From positions 11,586,501-11,650,500 of the forward strand of contig NC_073360.2 in assembly GCF_027580225.2 (NCBI RefSeq): a stretch of 64,000 nt of DNA. Direction: 5' to 3'. The notes under the pieces were generated by a model. It had not been told where the DNA came from, did not search any database, and saw only the letters and a program-made list of their open reading frames with translations. Position numbers and translations under genes: made by a program. Shown one piece after another: positions 10,768 through 22,317 of this stretch; the stretch's first letter is position 1; each line of letters opens with the position of its first letter. The stretch is from Misgurnus anguillicaudatus (taxonomy: Eukaryota; Chordata; Actinopteri; Cypriniformes; Cobitidae).

Positions 10768-11835
10768 TCAATTTGGAGCCTCAGTCGGAGGCTGCAAGCC
10801 GACTTGCGAGTCTGCTCTCCGTGTCCTCCCTGGTGAGGACAGAACACGAGAGGATACAGGCTCGATACGAACATTGTAGAATCTAATGAACGTATTAGGT
10901 GTCGCCCAACCAGCAGCTCTACAGATGTCTGTTAGCGAGGAACCACGAGCTAATGCCCAAGATGAGGCAACACTCCGAGTGGAGTGCGCTCTCAAATTAA
11001 AGGGGCAAGGAATGCCCTGCAATTTGTAAGCCAGGGCGATAGTATCAACTATCCAATGAGACATCCTCTGCTTAGTGACAGCTTTCCCTTTCTGCTGGCC
11101 ACCATAACAAACAAAGAGCTGGTCTGAGGTCCTGAAGCTTTGCGTGCGGACCACGTAGAATCGCAGTGCGCGTACGGGGCACAACAAAGCCTCGGTTGGG
11201 TTTGCCTGCTCCAAAGGCAACGCTTGCAAGCTCACCACCTTATCTCTGAAGGGAGTGGTGGGAACTTTGGGCACGTAGCCTGGTCTGGGTCTTCAGTGAG
11301 ACAGCAGGACCAAACTAAAGCACGAATCGTCAACAGAGAATGCATGTAAATCTCCTACTCTCTTCATGGAGGCCAATGCTAGCAGGGTCAGAGCTTTCAT
11401 TGATAAAAACTTCAGACTCGCAAACTGCAAAGGCTAAATCGGAGACCTAAAGGCTTCAGCACCATGGACAGGTCTCAGGAAAAAAGAGGGAGGGCGCGAG
11501 GGTTTTAGCCTGCGAGCGCCTCTTTAAAATGTAATAATTAAATCATACTGGCCAACTGATCTGCCGTAGATAAGTGAGTGATGAGCAGAAATAGCGGCGA
11601 TATCAATTTAATGGCGGAGGGACAGCCTACCATCTAACCCATGTTAAAGATATAAAGCATAATGTTAAAGGGCATTCTCTGGGGTCCTCGCGTTGCGAAG
11701 AACACCGGGTGACGAAAAGGTTTCATTAAGCGCGTAAGCCCGTCCTGTGGACGGTGCTCGAACCGCGTCGATGGTGTTAGATACCGCTTGCGATAAATCA
11801 CCTAAACCTTGCGCGCGCTCAACGACCGTACATGG
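10768..11835 (-). pseudogene. DIRS tyrosine recombinase, broken
   Basis: The last 168 codons (11274 to 10768) are open and contain the recombinase core: RALRFYV, then FNLRAHSTRSVASSWAL with the HxxR pair (H97, R100 counted from the ATG at 11274), then AGWATPNTFIRFYNV with the tyrosine (Y133) and a preceding tryptophan (W123). Upstream in the same frame is SMKRVGDLHAFSVDDS, which holds the first catalytic arginine box. It is separated from the rest by one stop at 11293-11295. Further upstream, the core-binding part is visible as AVRAPSTGRAYALN around 11740 and VGQYDLII around 11550, with stops and shifts. The enzyme would join circular DIRS DNA to the target. The catalytic residues survive although the frame is broken. 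Confidence 0.9.
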
Positions 11836-12051
11836 ATATCCACAGGTCGGGGCGCGAGTGCCAAATGTGCCCCTTCCTAAGAAAGAAAGTCCTTCCTCAG
11901 GGGAATCGGCCAGGGAGGGCTGTCGCGAGGAGCATTAACTATGAAACCAATTCTTGGTCGTCCAGTACGGACGATTAATAAAAGGCTCTCCTCGTCCTGC
12001 CTGACTTTGCACAGTGTCTGCGCAATAAAGCTCACTGGAAGGAATGCGTAT

Positions 12052-12438
12052 TTACGCACCCCCCGCGGTCAGCTGTGTGCCAACGCATCCACGCCGAGGC
12101 TGCCCTCGGTTAGTGAATAAAAAAGGCGACAGTGGGTATCGTCCGGCGACGCAAACAGATCTATCTACGCACAACCGAACTTCTTCCAAATTAGCTGGAC
12201 CGTCTGGGGGTGGAGTCGCTATTCGCCGGGGGCGCAGCTCGGAAGCGCGTACCGCTGTATTGAGCGATCCCGGGATGTAAATGGCACGAAGGGACCTCAG
12301 ATGCTTCTGACTCCAAATGAGGAGATGACGAGCGAGATGCGACAGGTGACGAAAGCGCAAAACCGCCTTAACGGTAAATAACGCAACAGTCGCAAAGTTA
12401 TCGGTGTCGACAAATACATCCTTCCCTCGCATCTCCAT
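12052..12438 (-). pseudogene. DIRS RNase H domain remnant
   Basis: A 128-codon frame contains VFVDTDNFATVALF (acidic residues D11 and D13) and HLARHLLIWSQKHLRSLRAI followed by YIPGSLN, which are diagnostic of the RNase H domain that follows the DIRS reverse transcriptase. Past SLN the expected AADELSR end is decayed to AVRASELRPR. The ATG at 12438 is not the true start; in an intact element this would be the C-terminal part of one long reverse transcriptase/RNase H protein. It lies between the reverse transcriptase (12520 upward) and the recombinase. Confidence 0.88.
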
Positions 12439-12519
12439 AGCGGTGCGTACAAGTCCCAGATATACAGCGCACCGCTCGCGGCAGTTGGGGTGCTATGCAC
12501 ACCCCAGACTGCAGGCCCG

Positions 12520-13620
12520 TCATACGTGGCTGAACATCCCGTGCTTAGGGCATCGCATGCTACAGAATGCCAGGAGACCCCTCAGAGGCATATCTTGTTC
12601 TATCAGAAATGCTGGGTCTACTACGGGGAAATTTAAATGACACGCAGGTGTAGTGTTTACACAATGTATGCCGGTGCGCCACGCTCTCCTCGAGACTCGA
12701 TCGTAAAGCCAAACTGAAGCGGTCTCATATGACGCAGCTCGAACAGTGTCACGGCTGCAGCATGCTGTCATATGTCCAGGAGCTTCTGAAATTGTATCAG
12801 AGGGACCGCGTACTTCCCTCGAATTAAACCGAGGCAAGTCAGAACTGACTAGTTGCGCGCTCTTGTAAAACACGCCAATTAGTTGATCGAGTCTAATTCC
12901 ATACTGAGAAAAAGGATCCTCTGCACGGGGCAAAGTTGCTCTTTCCCAGTCGACCTGATGACTTAAACGAGCGAGATGCCGAAGCATTAACTCTCTGTGT
13001 TCGCGCACGTCTGCCAAGAACGGGCTATTATAAGTCAACGTAAATAAAGCAGAATGCGAACAACGCTCTCTCTCTCTGATATTTTAATGCCGTGACTACC
13101 ACTTTCATGGAGACACGGAGAGAGAGAGACAGCTCGAATGGTGTACTTAATATTAATATGCCCACCCCACGACGCAGAGCGAAAAAACGGTCTAAGGCGA
13201 GGGGAGATGGACACAAAAGTACACGTCTTACAGGTCTAAAGCTGCAACCGATCTGAATATTGAAATACGAGCCTCGGCGTTATCATCCAAAAAAGACCAC
13301 CTCCGTAGAGCCGGGCGTAAATCAAATCGATCGTAACCCACCGCGTTTTTTCGGGTACTATGAGATAAAGGCTGGAAAAACCTATCATCATATCATCATC
13401 TCGGTAAGAGGGACCGGCTCGATAATCCTTCGCCAGCAGGACATCGACTTATGCACGCAGTACATGTGCATCGGATACTTTCACTATAGTGAAACGAAAG
13501 CCCGAGAATTTCGGGGTTGTGCCGGTAATTGTATTTCGTAACCGAGGCGGATCGTGCGTAAAACCCAACGAAACGGCTGGGTACTGAAGCCAAGCACCCA
13601 GGCACCGTACGAGGAGAATT
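12520..13620 (-). pseudogene. DIRS reverse transcriptase, multiply frameshifted
   Basis: The start of the polymerase is readable near 13610-13450 as GAWLQYPAVSLG and PPKFSGFRFTIVKVSDAHVL, continuing in another frame as DVLLAKDYRAGPSYR. The later part (13038 to 12520) reads REHRELMLRHLARLSHQVDW, then GHMTACCSRDTVR, WLYDRVSRRAWRTG and VDPAFLIEQ, which correspond to the thumb/connection region of fish DIRS polymerases. The active-site YxDD motif expected just before REHREL is replaced by YNSP, so catalytic function is lost. Between about 13040 and 13390 the palm region looks deleted, since only some 350 bases remain there. Confidence 0.85.
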
Positions 13621-14119
13621 AACGACACTACCAAAGTACCCGCGGTGGGGCAGCGAAGCGAGACAGGTGAGACTGCCGGTGCGTCTGCCGTGACAGCATA
13701 AGCATCACAGTATGTGTGTGTGTGACACTGACCTGAGCCCGCTGAGGGAAACGGTCGTCCGGTCTCCTCAGCTGAGGACGCAGACACCGAAGGGGTTGCT
13801 GGTGGTCCGGTCTCCTGAGTGGAGGGCTCGGACTCCTCAGAACACCCGCTGGCGATAGAGGAGAGGTAGGGTGAGCTGGTGTGTGCCCGCTCACGGCTCT
13901 CTCGATCCTCTGGAGACCTGGAGAGGGAAGAGGAATGCACTCTGTGTGTGGTTAGTGGGCACCGGCTAAACAGCCGGTGGAACATATGCAAACCAAGAAT
14001 TTTCCACCCGACCCTCTATCGGGGGAAGGAGCGAATCACCGTCTCCTGAAGAGTGATCCTCTGCCAATCCAGGTCGCCCGCTTACTGGCCACTTAAACTC
14101 CCGATCTCACGGGAAGCGG

Positions 14120-15026
14120 CTAAGCGGGCGGGGCGAGCTGCTGACGACCGGTTCCCCCGCGCTGCCGAGATGGGGTCCGAAGAGGGGAACGGAGGTGGTC
14201 GCCGCAGGACGCCGACGGCGAGAGGCAGACTGAGGAACCGGCGTGGTGGTTTTTACCAAGGGCAGCTCTCCTTCGCCGGGGCATGACCACAGAGATCGCC
14301 TCAGTCTGCGCAGCGGAGCTGTACGACTCCACGGCCTCGCCGAAGAGGCCGGTCTGTGAGACAGGAGCATTCAAGAAGTTGTTCTCGCCTGCGTCCGTCA
14401 CCCAGACACAGCCAAAGGTGGCGATCTTGAACCACTGTCGTGAACATCGCACGACTGCAGGTCGCGGCTTCCCTCGTAAATCCTTGGTGAACCCGTAGCA
14501 ACGTTAATGCGTGCAGGGCTGAAGCCGCCTCTCCGCATGCCTGACGGACAGCGCCCGTAACCGGACGACTATCTACAAACACGGGAGGGAAGGGTTGGGT
14601 GGTCCCTCCAGGAACGCAGCTGCATCGCAACCCCCCGCTCCACTGGAGGGTCCCTGCCCTTAGCGGCTCCATTGGTGAGGGATGTGAGGGGTGAAAGCTG
14701 AAGCTGAACGGCCGGATGGCCGCAAACCACGTAGCTCTTCGTGCCGTCGGAAAGAAAGGCACAGGAGCAGAGGACCGAGAGGCCCGAGCAGCTCCGAAAT
14801 ACCAATCACGTGGGCGGTACGGTTCGGGCGGAGAGGGGTTAACCCCTCCAACTCTACCGTTACCGCCGCTCGAGCGGGCACGGCCGCCATCTCCGGAACG
14901 ACTCCACTTCGGAGGAAAAAATGGACACCCCTCTGATGCTGCAGAAGTGAACGGGACCAGAAGGAGGTCCAATGGATTCGGCAGACATCGTAGAACACGA
15001 CTCTGCCGTCTCCACCGGAACCTCAA
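14120..15026 (-). pseudogene. DIRS gag-like gene, frameshifted
   Basis: In the 241-codon frame ending at 14301, the stretch QACGEAASALHALTLLRVHQ and then SRAMFTTVVQDRHLWLCLG matches the conserved block of fish DIRS gag proteins as I remember them. A second frame (14452 to 14120) continues the same protein with FLNAPVSQTGLFGEAVESYS, so a frameshift near 14400 splits the gene. The upstream part is rich in Arg, Ser and Pro with no recognised domain. As the first gene after the 5' terminal repeat, it would encode the particle or nucleic-acid-binding protein. The overlapping plus-strand ORFs are shadows. Confidence 0.75.
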
Positions 15027-15600
15027 CCGGCTGAGGATGAAAGGCCGGTAGGTGGAGGACGCATCCTCCGTCCTCCTCAGCGTAGTGATGCGAAGAGCGT
15101 CATGCGAGCGCTTGACAGCCGCACCATGGCGGTGTCAGCACTGCAAAGACGCGGACAGCATTCCCGTAGAAACGTCAGTCGTCTCCGCAATCCAAGAGGG
15201 TTATGCTCTCACAGAGAGAACAAAAACTCTCCACGAGCGCAGCCTCAGAGTGCTTGATGCCCAAGCATGAAGACAGCGCTCGTGACCGTAACTGGAACCC
15301 TTATACCTCTCACATCCAAGATCGCACGGACGAAAAGCAATCCTGAAAAGGACGCTGATCTCCGAATATACGAGAGAGTGGCTGTCTTTAAAAAGACACA
15401 GAGCTCTCACGTATCACTCTTTTAGGGAAATCACTCTTTAGGTGCTCAGCTGATGATGCGCACAGGGAAAGGCAACGCACACACTAAACTCAAAACAAAA
15501 AATATGCAGAGCAGTGGAATACTGCGAGCGTCCGCTGTGTTAGTACTGCTTGTCAATCAACTTCAGCAACCGTTCCCAGAAGAGCAGATAGTAGCTTCTC

Positions 15601-15819
15601 AGTCAGATAAAGCCGGCTTTCGAAGCGAAAAAAGCTGATTTCCCTATTTGCACGTGCGCCTTATATACGCACCTGGCGGGGCGGCGCCAGCATTATGCAA
15701 ATATCTCAATGCCAAGTTCATTGGCGTTTTAGTAGTATTCGAAGCAGATTGGTCTCTCTAAGCGAGCTCCCAATTCGTCGGTCACGACGTGACGTCGTAG
15801 TGACCGACTGAAAGGGAAC
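15601..15819. repeat. DIRS right (5') inverted terminal repeat
   Basis: This is the reverse complement of the left repeat. It holds gagctcccaattcgtcggtc and catttgc...tatata blocks and ends in ctgaaagggaac at the insertion site. It precedes gag on the coding (minus) strand and should contain the element's promoter. Confidence 0.92.
15659..15667 (-). promoter_or_regulatory. TATA-like box in the DIRS 5' terminal repeat
   Basis: The minus strand reads TATATAAGG inside the 5' terminal repeat, upstream of gag, after a GC-rich stretch (cgccccgccaggtgcg). The same box exists in the left repeat pointing the other way. Its position fits the element's internal promoter. No start site can be shown from sequence alone. 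Confidence 0.5.
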
Positions 15820-16599
15820 TCCTTCCATTTCCTGTTCATTGGATCTATGCTTCCTTCTATTCATCCATATTCTCAAGGTAAGACTGATGCCATTAGCGGA
15901 TGAAAAGCAGGCCTATTCTCTCATTTCAGTATATAGAGCGCTCCATTAAAGGAATTTAATTCCCGACACGGCTGTCAAAAGAACCATTCCCATGCACCGG
16001 TGCCTCGGTATCAGGCCTGTTCCCAACACGATAAAGATGGATGAGAGGCTTGTCAACCACTGGACCGCCCACTTTTTAATATTCGTGCCCGGGGCAACTT
16101 GAGGTCCCACGTCCTAACTCTCGGTGCACATGAGTCAATGGGCAGCATCAGGTAGAGCTGATGAGAGTTTCTGGGGTGTAATGGCCGCGTTCTCCTTCAC
16201 CGGGGCTCAGGAGGAGAGCCGCAGGCCATTGGTGAGGGAAAAACAGATTGGCACTTGTCACAGTCTCTGATTAAAAATCACTCTGGGAGCCAAAGCCACA
16301 AGCCAGGGACCCCGCAGACGAGAGGGAGATGCAAAGTCATCTATTTCAATCCGCTCTTACCAGCGTTAAATCTTAGGAGCACTTCTGCTCTTACACTCCT
16401 GACTGTATCTTTCCACAGCAGGTGGCTGCAGAGGTCAAATAGACAAGGTCATGTGATCGCTTTCATCCTGGTGCATGTTTATGCAAGTGGAAAGTTTGTT
16501 AAAGTCATGGACAATGCTTGTGCTTTCATATAAACACATCTTGACATGTAAGCAAGGCTGCTGAAATCACAACCAAAGGATGGCAATGTTAGAAAATAG
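15820..16599. other. Non-coding flank of the DIRS element
   Basis: No recognisable gene, repeat or element end was found. The 92-codon frame at 16255-16533 has no motif I recognise. Confidence 0.4.
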
Positions 16600-16740
16600 T
16601 CCCCTAGCTGTACTTGGGGCAGTACCCTTTAAAAAGTACATCTTTGTACCTAAAGAGTTGATATTAGTACTTCTAAGGAACATGTTGGTACCAAGGAGTG
16701 CATATTAATATCTAATATCTGTAACTAAATGGTATGTATG
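16600..16740. mobile_element. Fragment of a GTACC-rich MITE
   Basis: The sequence gcagtaccctttaaaaagta followed by catctttgtaccta and repeated ggtacc/gtac motifs resembles a widespread fish MITE with alternating gtacctttaa units. A related patch may lie at 25380-25460 (accatataagggtcctttt). Ends are not clear, so this is a fragment call only. Confidence 0.4.
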
Positions 16741-16835
16741 AACATCCCAATGACATCTTGGGACCATTTTTTGATCATTTTCTCACAACCTTTTCTTCTG
16801 TCACCCATCGAATTCTCTATATTTGTATCAGTTAA

Positions 16836-17912
16836 AGGGATATTCCACTTTTTTTGAAATATGACTGTTTTCCAGCTCCCCTAGAGTTAAACTTTTGATT
16901 TTTACGATTTTGGAGTCCATTCAGCTGATCTCCTTTTAGCATAGCTTAGCATAATCCATTGAATCTGATTAGACCATTAGCATTGCGCTAAAAAATAACC
17001 AAAGAGTTTGGATATTTTTCCTATTTAAAACTTGACTCTTCTGTAGTTACTAAGACAGACGGAAAATAGCTGCGTAATAGCTATTTTACGGACTATTTTC
17101 GGGCACTGCGTAATATTATTGCACCTCCTGCAGCCAAGTTACAGCAGCAAAGTCTTTGATTATTACGCCAGAATGAGAGTATAGTTCTGTAACGTGGTTG
17201 CTTTAAACAAAGCAAAAAAGAGTTGAATCCATGTGCAAAAGAGGTTTATTAAGTAAATCCCAAAAGGGCAAGCAAACACATCCAAAAGGGGCAATCCAAA
17301 ACATAATCCAATAACAGGCAATAGGTCAGGGCAGGCACCAAAACAAACAATATCCAAATGAACAGGCACGGGTCAAAAAACTGCCAGACAAGGAAAAAAA
17401 TGCAGGATAAGAGATAACGGGTAGCCTATAATACAGACAGGCTATGTAACAGGCAATGTAATAATTAGCAGTGACATGAATAAAAGGAAGTGGCTTTATA
17501 CTCAACAAACAGCAAGTGGGAAGTGAAACATGGCATGATGATATTTCAAAATTAAAGCCGGAACAGAACGGGGTGTCAAAATAAAAGTACAAAACACAAG
17601 ACAAAACCCTTACAAGTTCCTAGTCATATCTGCCTAGAAAAATGCAACTTTTAATTTTCTGTCGGTCTTAGTACACAATGTAACTACAGAAGAGTCAAGT
17701 TTTAAATAGGAAAAATATCCAAACTCTTTGGTTATTTTTTGTGTGATGCCAATGGTCCAAACAGATTCAATGGACTGTGCCAAGCCACGCCAAAAGTGCT
17801 AGCGCCAGACACAGAGACCACCCGAATGGATTCCAAAACTGCAAAAATCAAACGCTTAACTCCAGGGGAGCTGGAAAATGAGCATATTTACAAAAAAAAG
17901 TGGAGTGTCCCT
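16836..17912. mobile_element. DNA transposon with long terminal inverted repeats at TTAA
   Basis: The left end AGGGATATTCCACTTTTTTT and the right end in reverse complement AGGGACACTCCACTTTTTTT are each flanked by TTAA (16832-16835; 17913-17916). The inverted repeats extend about 240 bases, through agctcccctagagttaa, attgaatctgattagacc and acttgactcttctgtagtta. TTAA targets and AGGG ends suggest a piggyBac- or Kolobok-type non-autonomous element. Between the arms (about 17080-17640) is unrelated sequence without a transposase, possibly another insertion. Confidence 0.85.
17080..17640. other. Internal segment of the TTAA element, unclassified
   Basis: The segment carries aaaagaggtttattaagtaa and repeated aggca/caatccaaaa strings rich in A and G on the plus strand. 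No coding sequence is recognisable; the minus-strand ORFs at 17163-17604 are low complexity. It may be an inserted repeat. Confidence 0.35.
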
Positions 17913-17916
17913 TTAA

Positions 17917-19251
17917 ACAAACCACAGTAAATAAATGTTTCACCCAAGGCCTGGCTAAATTGAACAAGGCCAGAGGTTCAAGGCAGCAGTGCCTCTAAAA
18001 CACATTGTCTTGCTTATAATGGATTGGAAAGGCCAGGGACATAAGCCATGCACAAATTTCATAGTAGTCATAAAAGATTTTTATGTACAGTCAAAATGAT
18101 GTAATCAATATTTAATTGGACATTCAAAGAAGAGTTATTTGTCTATAAATTTTATGTAGGCACAAAACAGAAATGTGGCAATTGATCTTTTTTTAAATGC
18201 CACAGAGCAAAGTTGACTCTTTTTGCTTTACAAACCAAAGTTTTCAAGAATGAAATACGCCTGAAGTGTCATATTTAAGAGCTACGTCTTCCCTAACGCT
18301 GTAAATTTATATGAGAAAAATAGGTTTGGGTGGAGTGATGCAGAACCACATGAAATAACACCTCCGGCTCTCCTCAGTTGGCTTCTCAGTTAAAACCCCA
18401 TGGTGCTGTAGACCAGATCTGAAATTATTGCTCCGGCAGGGGCAGGAGCTCCAATGTGATATTGAAAAATGCCCTCTGCATGGTAAGATATCACAATATC
18501 TGGCTGTCTTTTTTGGAAATGAGACTTTCACCGGCCAAAATATGGGCCAAACATTCTGCATTTGACAGCAAATCTGCATTTATGCATTTGGTAGCTACGT
18601 CATTTTGGAATCACTTCATGACCTTGGTATTGCCAGCACCACACACCTTCATTTGGGGGTACAGAAAAGCTATAGCATCATTCTTTGGTTTCTCGGCCCA
18701 CGACTAGGTCCAGCAAATGTTTTTATGTATTATATACATTTCTTCTGAGAATACCATATAAAGGAAGAGTTGCAACCAGATATGAACTTGTGTGTTTGTA
18801 AAGGTACAAACTTCATTATTCGGAGATTAATGTTTGACTTTGCTGTTAGCTTTAGTATGAAGTGAAACTTTAGGGGTTTGCCTTGCTAGTGTGCCTTTGT
18901 CAGACTAAGAGGAAAAGCTAAGACAAAGAGTTGCAATTGTGTGGATGAAGGATTGCAGAGGGCTCTGGAGGTTTGACCCCGGGCTTCATAAAGGCACAGG
19001 ATATGAGAAATGTTGGAGGGTCAAGAGAAAGAGCAGAATGTGTAAGAGACTAGAATACTCCATTTTATTTCACGACTTCAATTTTCTTCCCAAATGGAAG
19101 TGGGATTGTGTGAACATTCCTGCAGCATACGGGATACAAATGGCAGCATGTTTGGAGGTTAATTATTGGCCGTCGAGTATCATCTGTGAAAGTGTGATTT
19201 TACTGCACAACATATACAGTATACCTGAATGTGTATAAGCCTGAAAACTGT
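17917..19251. other. Unclassified, apparently unique sequence
   Basis: No gene or transposon end was recognised. The ORFs at 18307-18707 overlap on opposite strands and show no motif. The stretch looks single-copy within the window. Confidence 0.4.
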
Positions 19252-20110
19252 GGGGGCCATTTTAGTACAGTGAACTTATTGTTATGTTCAAGAAACCAGC
19301 TTTATGACATGGTGCATTATCCTGCTAGAAGTAGCCATCAGAGGATGAGTACATGGTGGTCATAAAGGGATGGACATGATCAGAAACAATGCTCAGGTAG
19401 GCCGTGGCATTTAAACGATGCCCAATTGGCACTAAGGGGCCTAAAATGTGCCAAGAAAACATCCCCCACATCATTACACCACCAGCCTGCACAGTGGTAA
19501 CAAGGCATGATGGATCCATGTTCTCATTTTGTTAACGCCAAATTCTGGCTCTACCATCTGAATGACTCAACAGAAATTGAGACTTATCAGACCAGGCAAC
19601 ATTTTTCCAGTCTTCAACTGTCCAATTTTGCTGACCTCGTGCAAATTGTATTTGTAGTGGAGATGAGTGGTACCCGGTGGGGTCTTCTGCTGTTGTAGCC
19701 CATCTGCCGGTTGGGCTACAATCTCAAGGTTGTGTGTGTTGTGGCTTCACAAATGCTTTGCTGCATACCTCGGTTGTAACGAGTGGTTATTTCAGTCAAA
19801 GTCGCTCTTCTATCAGCTTGAATCAGTCGGCTCATTCTCCTCTGACCTCTAGCATCAACAAGGCATTTTCGCCCACAGGACTGCCGCATACTGGATGTTT
19901 TTTCGTTTACACACCATTCTTTGTAAACATTAGAAATGGTTGTGCGTGAAAATCCCAGAAACTGAGCAGATTGTGAAATACTCAGAACGGCCCGTCTGGC
20001 ACCAATAACCATGTCACACTTAAAATTGCTTAAATCACCTTTCTTTCCCATTCTGACATTCAGTATGGAGTTCAGGAGATTGTCTTGACCAGGACCACAC
20101 CCCTAAATGC
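19252..20110 (-). pseudogene. Tc1/mariner-type transposase, truncated and mutated
   Basis: The minus strand from 20051 reads MGKKGDLSNFKCDMVIGARR followed by a helix-turn-helix (SISQSAQFLGFSRTTISNVY), then SMRQSCGRKCLVDARGQRRM and LTEITTRYNRG, the N-terminal DNA-binding part of a fish Tc1-like transposase. Downstream frames give a WSDKS box (first catalytic Asp), WGMFSWHILGPLVPIGHRLN and QDNAPCH (second catalytic Asp). Homology stops near 19252 just after the KWPP region, so the third catalytic acidic residue and the 3' end are missing. Stops and frameshifts lie between the blocks. Tc1-like 5' leader sequence continues to about 20110. The protein would have cut and pasted DNA at TA sites; this copy is dead. 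Confidence 0.92.
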
Positions 20111-21648
20111 ATTGAAGGGTTAGGTTAGCATAATCATTATTGTTTGTACTACAGTACATATTCATGAAAATTATATATTTATATGTAATACATTGTCAAA
20201 GAAACCAAATGGGCCTGTTTTTTTATTTGGTTTGATATTTGACCCAGCATTGTTCTAGGACTGATAAAAGTTTGATCAAATACTATGCTTTGAAATAGAG
20301 AGCATGTATAATTTAGATGATAGGTTATGGCATATCAGTATAGTACTCACCAGGCTCAAGAACACAAATAGTATGAATCAAGGGGGGAAAGTTTTTCTCT
20401 TGTAGTCCTCCCTTAGCCCAGAACTCTGACAAGCTGTGATGAATTACCTCATTATTCTAGCTCAGTTGTTCATTTCTCCGCTTTTGTAATTTCCCAGATT
20501 GATCCCCACACGCCTGTGCCTACAGTACTTCTGTTCTATTCATACCAAAGCTGCTCTCCCGTGCACACAATACCTCTGTCTTCTAGCTTTACGAATGACG
20601 GCGGTGGGTGCGGATCTGAAGAGGCAGCGTATGCATCGCTTACTCCAAAATTAACCAGGTTAAAGTGGCAGAGGCCAAATTGACTTCTACACTCTGTCAA
20701 AACTGGAGTAAGCTCTCATCACCGCTATCACAGCCAATAGAAATATACTATACGGTTCAAGGTTGCGCAATGCACCTAGCGCTCCAGTAGGCCAGTTAAT
20801 TTACCATTCTGATTTGTTAAGCCCTGTGATTTGAGGCGGCATGCGTTGTCAGATCATCTTTGGGGTTTTTTGGGGCAAAAAGTTAAAGTTCAGTCCAATA
20901 AAACCAAATTAGGTTCCATCACACAGTTTTGCCCATTCCAATTGATCTTTACAATTGAACTGTGGTCAATGGGAAGAGATATAAATGATGTCGCAGCGTT
21001 CTCTTCTCTTCTGCAGGCTGCACTAAATAAATAAATGGAAGCTACATACTGTGTAAGCACTGAATACTTCAGCAGTGTAACCCTGAAAATAATGTGGAGC
21101 GTACAGGTGTGCTTGAAATTTGCACATTAAGCAAATTTAATGCAAACTTACAGACACAATCCTGGGTAATTTTAGTATTGCTAAACTTTAAAAAAATAAA
21201 ATGACATGAGAGTTTTCTAACTATAGTAAAAACTTTATTATATAAAAAAAACCTTTTGTAACAGCCTGGAATCTTCTAAACACCCAAACACCTGGTGAAT
21301 TAAAAATATGCGTGTGCATTAAATTTCAGAAAATCGAAATGGTCAAAATCATTTTGAATAATTTTTTATATGTATTTTTTAATTCTCATTACTATTATTA
21401 TTAGTATAGTATAATTTTATAAATGAAATACTGTATATTAGTAATAATTCTTATAGAAGACATTTTTATTTAGGGTTAGGATAATAATTATTGTTTTTAC
21501 TACAGTACATTATGATAATGAAAACTATTACAATTTGAAACTAACATATTCATGAAAATTCATTAAAATGATATAAAATATAATATGCCTGTGCATTGAA
21601 TTTCAAAAAATCTAATGGGTCAAAATTCATGATTTTTTTTACCCTTAC
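20111..21648. other. AT-rich region with a repeated motif
   Basis: A motif of about 60 bases occurs twice: agggttagg...tcattattgtttgtactaca with gtacatattcatgaaaatt near 20119-20180, and a close version at 21474-21565. Both are followed by aatgggc/aatgggt strings, so they are probably pieces of one old transposon family. No gene is seen. Confidence 0.45.
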
Positions 21649-22317
21649 TACACTCTAAAAATGTTGACCTATTTCCAGCGTTAGGTGTTACTCATTGTGT
21701 TGTAATTTAACACATGCTGGGTTGTTTTAATCCCAAATGCTGTGTTGTTTTAACCCATGATTGGGTCAGATATAAACATTTTCTGGGTTAATTTAATCCA
21801 ATGGCTGGGTTTGTCCCTTTCGAAAAGCATTTTTTAAATAACATTTACACCACTTTTACGGTGTTTCATTTACATAATATTTCAATATTTCATCAATAGA
21901 TTATCACATTTGCCACAGTAGGATGTTGCAATCCTGTTTGCAATCTTTTACCAGGTGCTAAATAGGAACTGAGCATTTAAATTTAAATAATTATCTTTTT
22001 TTCAACATAATCATTCCTACTTTTAATGTAAATTGGGCTAGTTCAATAAAAAAAGATTTGTTGTTTCAACTTAAAAAAGTAAGTGTTCGTGCTGCCTTAA
22101 AATTTTAAGTTATTCAATCTAAAAATATTAGTTTAATTAGATTAGCTAAGTATCATTTCTTAGAAAAATGTAATTAAAAGACATTAAATAAAAGACAGAG
22201 ATATATTTTTGCTGTGGTCAATAACTCACACGTGCGGTCTATCAATACCAGTAGGAATTTTATACAAATGTAAAACCACTTCAGTATAATTTCACTTTGA
22301 ACATAGGTAGCGCATTG

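Larger units (their letters stand above)
9880..15819 (-). mobile_element. DIRS-type tyrosine-recombinase retrotransposon, nearly complete but inactive
   Basis: This 5.9-kb element is coded on the minus strand. Reading from 15819 down to 9880 it holds a 5' inverted terminal repeat, gag-like sequence, reverse transcriptase, RNase H, a tyrosine recombinase, an internal complementary region (10160-10267) and a 3' inverted terminal repeat. This is the established layout of vertebrate DIRS1-like elements, which make DNA circles and integrate with a tyrosine recombinase instead of an integrase. Both ends carry the trinucleotide AAC (9880-9882; 15817-15819), and no longer target duplication is expected. 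All genes have stops or frameshifts, and the reverse-transcriptase YxDD box is lost. Base composition is near half G+C, unlike the flanks, and many CG dinucleotides remain. Confidence 0.93.

Noticed and set aside
14053..15051. Several plus-strand ORFs over the gag region
   Set aside because: They are antisense shadows of the GC-rich DIRS gag gene coded on the minus strand.
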